Source: Catellatospora sp. KI3
GTDB lineage: Bacteria > Actinomycetota > Actinomycetes > Mycobacteriales > Micromonosporaceae
DNA: 64,000 nucleotides
Assembly: GCF_029948125.1 (NCBI RefSeq)
Contig: NZ_JASAMB010000003.1
Location: forward strand, 248,001 to 312,000
Direction: 5' to 3'
The translations under genes and the position numbers were made by a program. Of the stretch, positions 62,353-64,000 are shown in pieces. Position 1 is the first letter of the stretch. Every line of letters begins with the position of its first letter. Under the pieces are notes generated by a model. It had not been told where the DNA came from and did not search any database. It worked only from the letters and a program-made list of their open reading frames with translations.

Positions 62353-63119
62353 GCCCGGCGGCGCTGTCGGACGAGCGCCGTGCCGCCGAGCAGCGAGCCG
62401 AGCAGGCCGACCGCCAGGCTGGCGAACGTCAGTGCGCGGTCCGTTCCCGGTACCGGCGCAGCCTGGTGCGCCTGCCCGGAGTGCGAGCCGCCGGTGTCCG
62501 TGTGGTGGAGCATGCCGTCTTCGGGCGCGGAGGTGGTGAAGCTCGGGGCGGGCAGCTCGAGGTCGTCGACGTTCCGGCCGTCCTGGGCGACCTCGATCCA
62601 GGCGGCTTCGCCCTGCTCGCAGGTCTGGATGGTCGGGAAGGCGAGCTTGGTTCCCGGGGATTCGGGGAGCTGGACCGTGAGTTCGAGGACCTCGCGGTAG
62701 CCGTCCGGAAGCGGGGTCTGCGCGCTGAACGTGACCGAGGCGGTCCGCTGCACGATCTTGTTGCCGTGGGGGTCCACCGCGGGCGGGTCGACCGTCTCCG
62801 TCTGCTTGGCGATCGTCCAGAGTGCTGTCCGGGTGGGGGTCACCGAGGTGATCTGCGCCGGGATCTGAATGGTGATCCTGGTGGTGGGGGAGTTCCCGCA
62901 GCCGTGCCCGACGCTGAACCTCAGCACGGCGTGGGCGCCTGCCGCGGTGGTGGACGGGGTGACGGTGACGTGTGCGCTCGCCGGTGAGGCGAAGCCGAAC
63001 AGGCTGATGGCCAGCGCGGCGGCACCGGCCTGGACGGCGCGCCGGGCCGGCCTTCGGGCCGGACGGCGGTCGCGCCGGTCGGCCTGGATCCGAGCGGATC
63101 CGATGTCACTGCGCCGCAT
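62349..63119 (-). CDS. ycnI: YcnI-type copper-binding protein (DUF1775)
   Basis: The 256-residue protein has an Arg-rich leader and signal peptide (cleavage before HVTVTP, so the mature protein starts with His), the DUF1775 domain (about 50-190) and a C-terminal membrane anchor (LTFASLAVGLLGSLLGG) with short basic tail. YcnI proteins bind one Cu(II) through that N-terminal His. The ATG at 63119 has GAGG upstream; longer starts read through a non-coding leader. It is the first gene of the operon with CopCD, and an inverted repeat 72-99 bp upstream of the start is a candidate copper-responsive site. Confidence 0.9.
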   Translation of the reverse strand: MRRSDIGSARIQADRRDRRPARRPARRAVQAGAAALAISLFGFASPASAHVTVTPSTTAAGAHAVLRFSVGHGCGNSPTTRITIQIPAQITSVTPTRTALWTIAKQTETVDPPAVDPHGNKIVQRTASVTFSAQTPLPDGYREVLELTVQLPESPGTKLAFPTIQTCEQGEAAWIEVAQDGRNVDDLELPAPSFTTSAPEDGMLHHTDTGGSHSGQAHQAAPVPGTDRALTFASLAVGLLGSLLGGTALVRQRRRA

Positions 63120-63190
63120 GTCGCATCCTCGCACCTGGGCACGGGTCGGCTCGCCGTGTTGGTCCGGGTGCGGGTTCGCCGACGGGTCGC

Positions 63191-63218
63191 ATTGATTCGA
63201 CCAACAGGTCGAATCAAT
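63191..63218. promoter_or_regulatory. Perfect inverted repeat upstream of the copper operon
   Basis: ATTGATTCGACC (63191-63202) pairs perfectly with GGTCGAATCAAT (63207-63218) around a 4-bp centre. It is unusually AT-rich for this DNA and lies in the divergent region between ycnI and the tautomerase gene, fitting an operator for either unit. Terminator function is less likely because no transcript ends here. Confidence 0.6.
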
Positions 63219-63338
63219 GTCAAGTATGTGAACCGATGACGGCCCTCGCATTGCGGCGGTGCAGGCAGCGCGGTACCGTGCGTTCACGAGGGTGAACTGA
63301 AGTCGATAACCTGGACAGCCGGTAAAGGGAGGGGCGCC

Positions 63339-63563
63339 ATGCCCAACATCACCGTCGAACTGCTCGCGGGCCGGTCCGTGGAGCAGCGCAGGGCTTTCGC
63401 CCGGGCCGTGACCGACAACGCCGTCGAGATCCTCGGAGCCCGTCCGCAGGACGTCCGCATGGTGTTCACCGAGATCACCGCGGATGTCGTGGCCAACGGA
63501 GGTGTGCTGGCCAGCGAGGACGCCTCCCGCGCCGGTGTGCTGGCGGCGCTCGAGAAGCACTGA
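63339..63563 (+). CDS. 4-Oxalocrotonate tautomerase-family protein
   Basis: The 74-residue protein starts MPNITVELLAGRS, which leaves the catalytic Pro1 after Met removal, and has the beta-alpha-beta tautomerase fold in one short unit. Members enolise keto acids or add water to haloacrylates. GGGAGGGG precedes the ATG. It is a stand-alone gene facing a partial IclR-type regulator at the edge, across a strong terminator. Such small tautomerases are often regulated by a neighbouring IclR, but here that is only context. Confidence 0.88.
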   Translation: MPNITVELLAGRSVEQRRAFARAVTDNAVEILGARPQDVRMVFTEITADVVANGGVLASEDASRAGVLAALEKH

Positions 63564-63569
63564 CACCGC

Positions 63570-63603
63570 ATGAGGCCGGCCCGTGGGGACGGGCCGGCCT
63601 CAT
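63570..63603. terminator. Bidirectional terminator after tautomerase and IclR genes
   Basis: A perfect 15-bp stem (63570-63584 with 63589-63603) with a GGGG loop lies between the convergent stop codons. Confidence 0.78.
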
Positions 63604-63620
63604 CGTCGTGTCGGCGCGGG

Positions 63621-64000
63621 TCAGCGCACCAGCCTGTTGTCGCGCATCGCCGAGAGGCGGGCCTTCACGCTCAGCAGGGTCTCGATGATGAAGTCCTCCC
63701 GGCCCTTCTTGAGGCGGCTGATCGGGACCGCGATGCTCAGGGCGTCGACCGACTGGTGCGAGAAGGGCAGCGCGACGCCGAAGCAGCGCACGCCCAGGCA
63801 GGATTCCTCGGTCTCCTCGGCGTAGCCGAGCTGGGCGGCCTTGTCGATGGTCGCCAGCAGGGCGTCCCGGTTGGTGATCGTCTGGGCGGTGATCGCCTTG
63901 ATCTGGTGCGGGACGAACGTGCCGCGGACGTCCTCGGGCATCTCCGCCAGCATGGCCCGGCCCAGGGCCGTGCTGTAGGCGGGCAGGCGGCGGCCGACGG
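63621..64000 (-). CDS. IclR-family regulator, C-terminal part (cut by right edge)
   Basis: The visible 126 codons encode the effector-binding half of an IclR regulator: VGRRLPAYSTALGRAMLAEM, a family hallmark, followed by GYAEETEESCLGVRCFGVALPF and ALSIAVPISRL. The N-terminal helix-turn-helix lies beyond the right edge. IclR proteins usually repress or activate a divergent or downstream aromatic or keto-acid gene; the target here is not visible. The stop at 63621 faces the tautomerase gene. Confidence 0.9.
   Translation of the reverse strand, partial: VGRRLPAYSTALGRAMLAEMPEDVRGTFVPHQIKAITAQTITNRDALLATIDKAAQLGYAEETEESCLGVRCFGVALPFSHQSVDALSIAVPISRLKKGREDFIIETLLSVKARLSAMRDNRLVR

Overview
The window is very GC-rich, densely coding chromosomal DNA with GC-biased third positions, GTG starts, ATGA/GTGA operon overlaps and many GC-only hairpin terminators. 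It carries a 2-methylisoborneol locus with an encapsulin shell gene, paired ClpP peptidases with a PopR-like regulator, many secreted multi-domain carbohydrate-active enzymes and a CebR-type operator. Together these point to a soil-dwelling, mycelial actinomycete of the Micromonosporaceae or Streptomyces kind. The genus cannot be fixed from the sequence alone. I saw no rRNA, tRNA, CRISPR array, insertion sequence or prophage.

Region 1 (1-18 kb) is a pectin (rhamnogalacturonan-I) utilisation locus. It holds the edge of a DUF5107 gene, an AraC regulator, a secreted GH43 arabinanase with a ricin-type module, a sugar ABC importer (binding lipoprotein plus two permeases, no ATPase), a PaaX-type regulator, four consecutive secreted enzymes that each carry an N-terminal CBM35 (PL11 lyase, CE12, CE2-like and CE12 esterases), a GH42 beta-galactosidase and a truncated GH51 arabinofuranosidase. 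Four LacI-type palindromes related to TGTGAACGTTCACA precede separate transcription units, but no LacI gene is present.

Region 2 (18-25.7 kb) is the most interesting part. Two divergent secreted cyanophycinase-like S51 peptidases, an RpiR regulator, an amino-acid ABC importer and an M20 peptidase form what looks like a self-contained system for using extracellular cyanophycin (multi-L-arginyl-poly-Asp). TGTAAY-N4-RTTACA palindromes lie in both promoter regions, next to the RpiR gene, so a regulon is predicted.

Region 3 (25.8-43.4 kb) is mixed: a frameshifted PAP2 phosphatase, a TetR fragment, a Ser/Thr kinase, an RDD protein, small VOC and YCII proteins, and a tightly overlapping four-gene operon (NrtR-like Nudix, J-domain pseudokinase, VWA protein, divergent PurA-like protein) of unknown function. 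These are followed by an RsbQ-RsbP-like stress-signalling pair, a cytochrome P450, a nucleoside hydrolase, and secreted GH43-like and DNase I-like proteins.

Region 4 (43.4-56.9 kb) has an XRE regulator ending in an ssrA-like tail, convergent with two clpP genes; a GT39-type glycosyltransferase; a GH9 cellulase behind a CebR box; a lipoprotein; and a 1,291-residue ThuA/sugar-dehydrogenase/PKD/CBM6/discoidin protein behind another LacI-type palindrome; then a PepSY membrane protein.

Region 5 (56.9-64 kb) contains the 2-methylisoborneol operon (family 2B encapsulin shell, terpene cyclase, GPP methyltransferase), a YcnI-CopCD copper operon, a tautomerase and the 3' part of an IclR regulator at the right edge.
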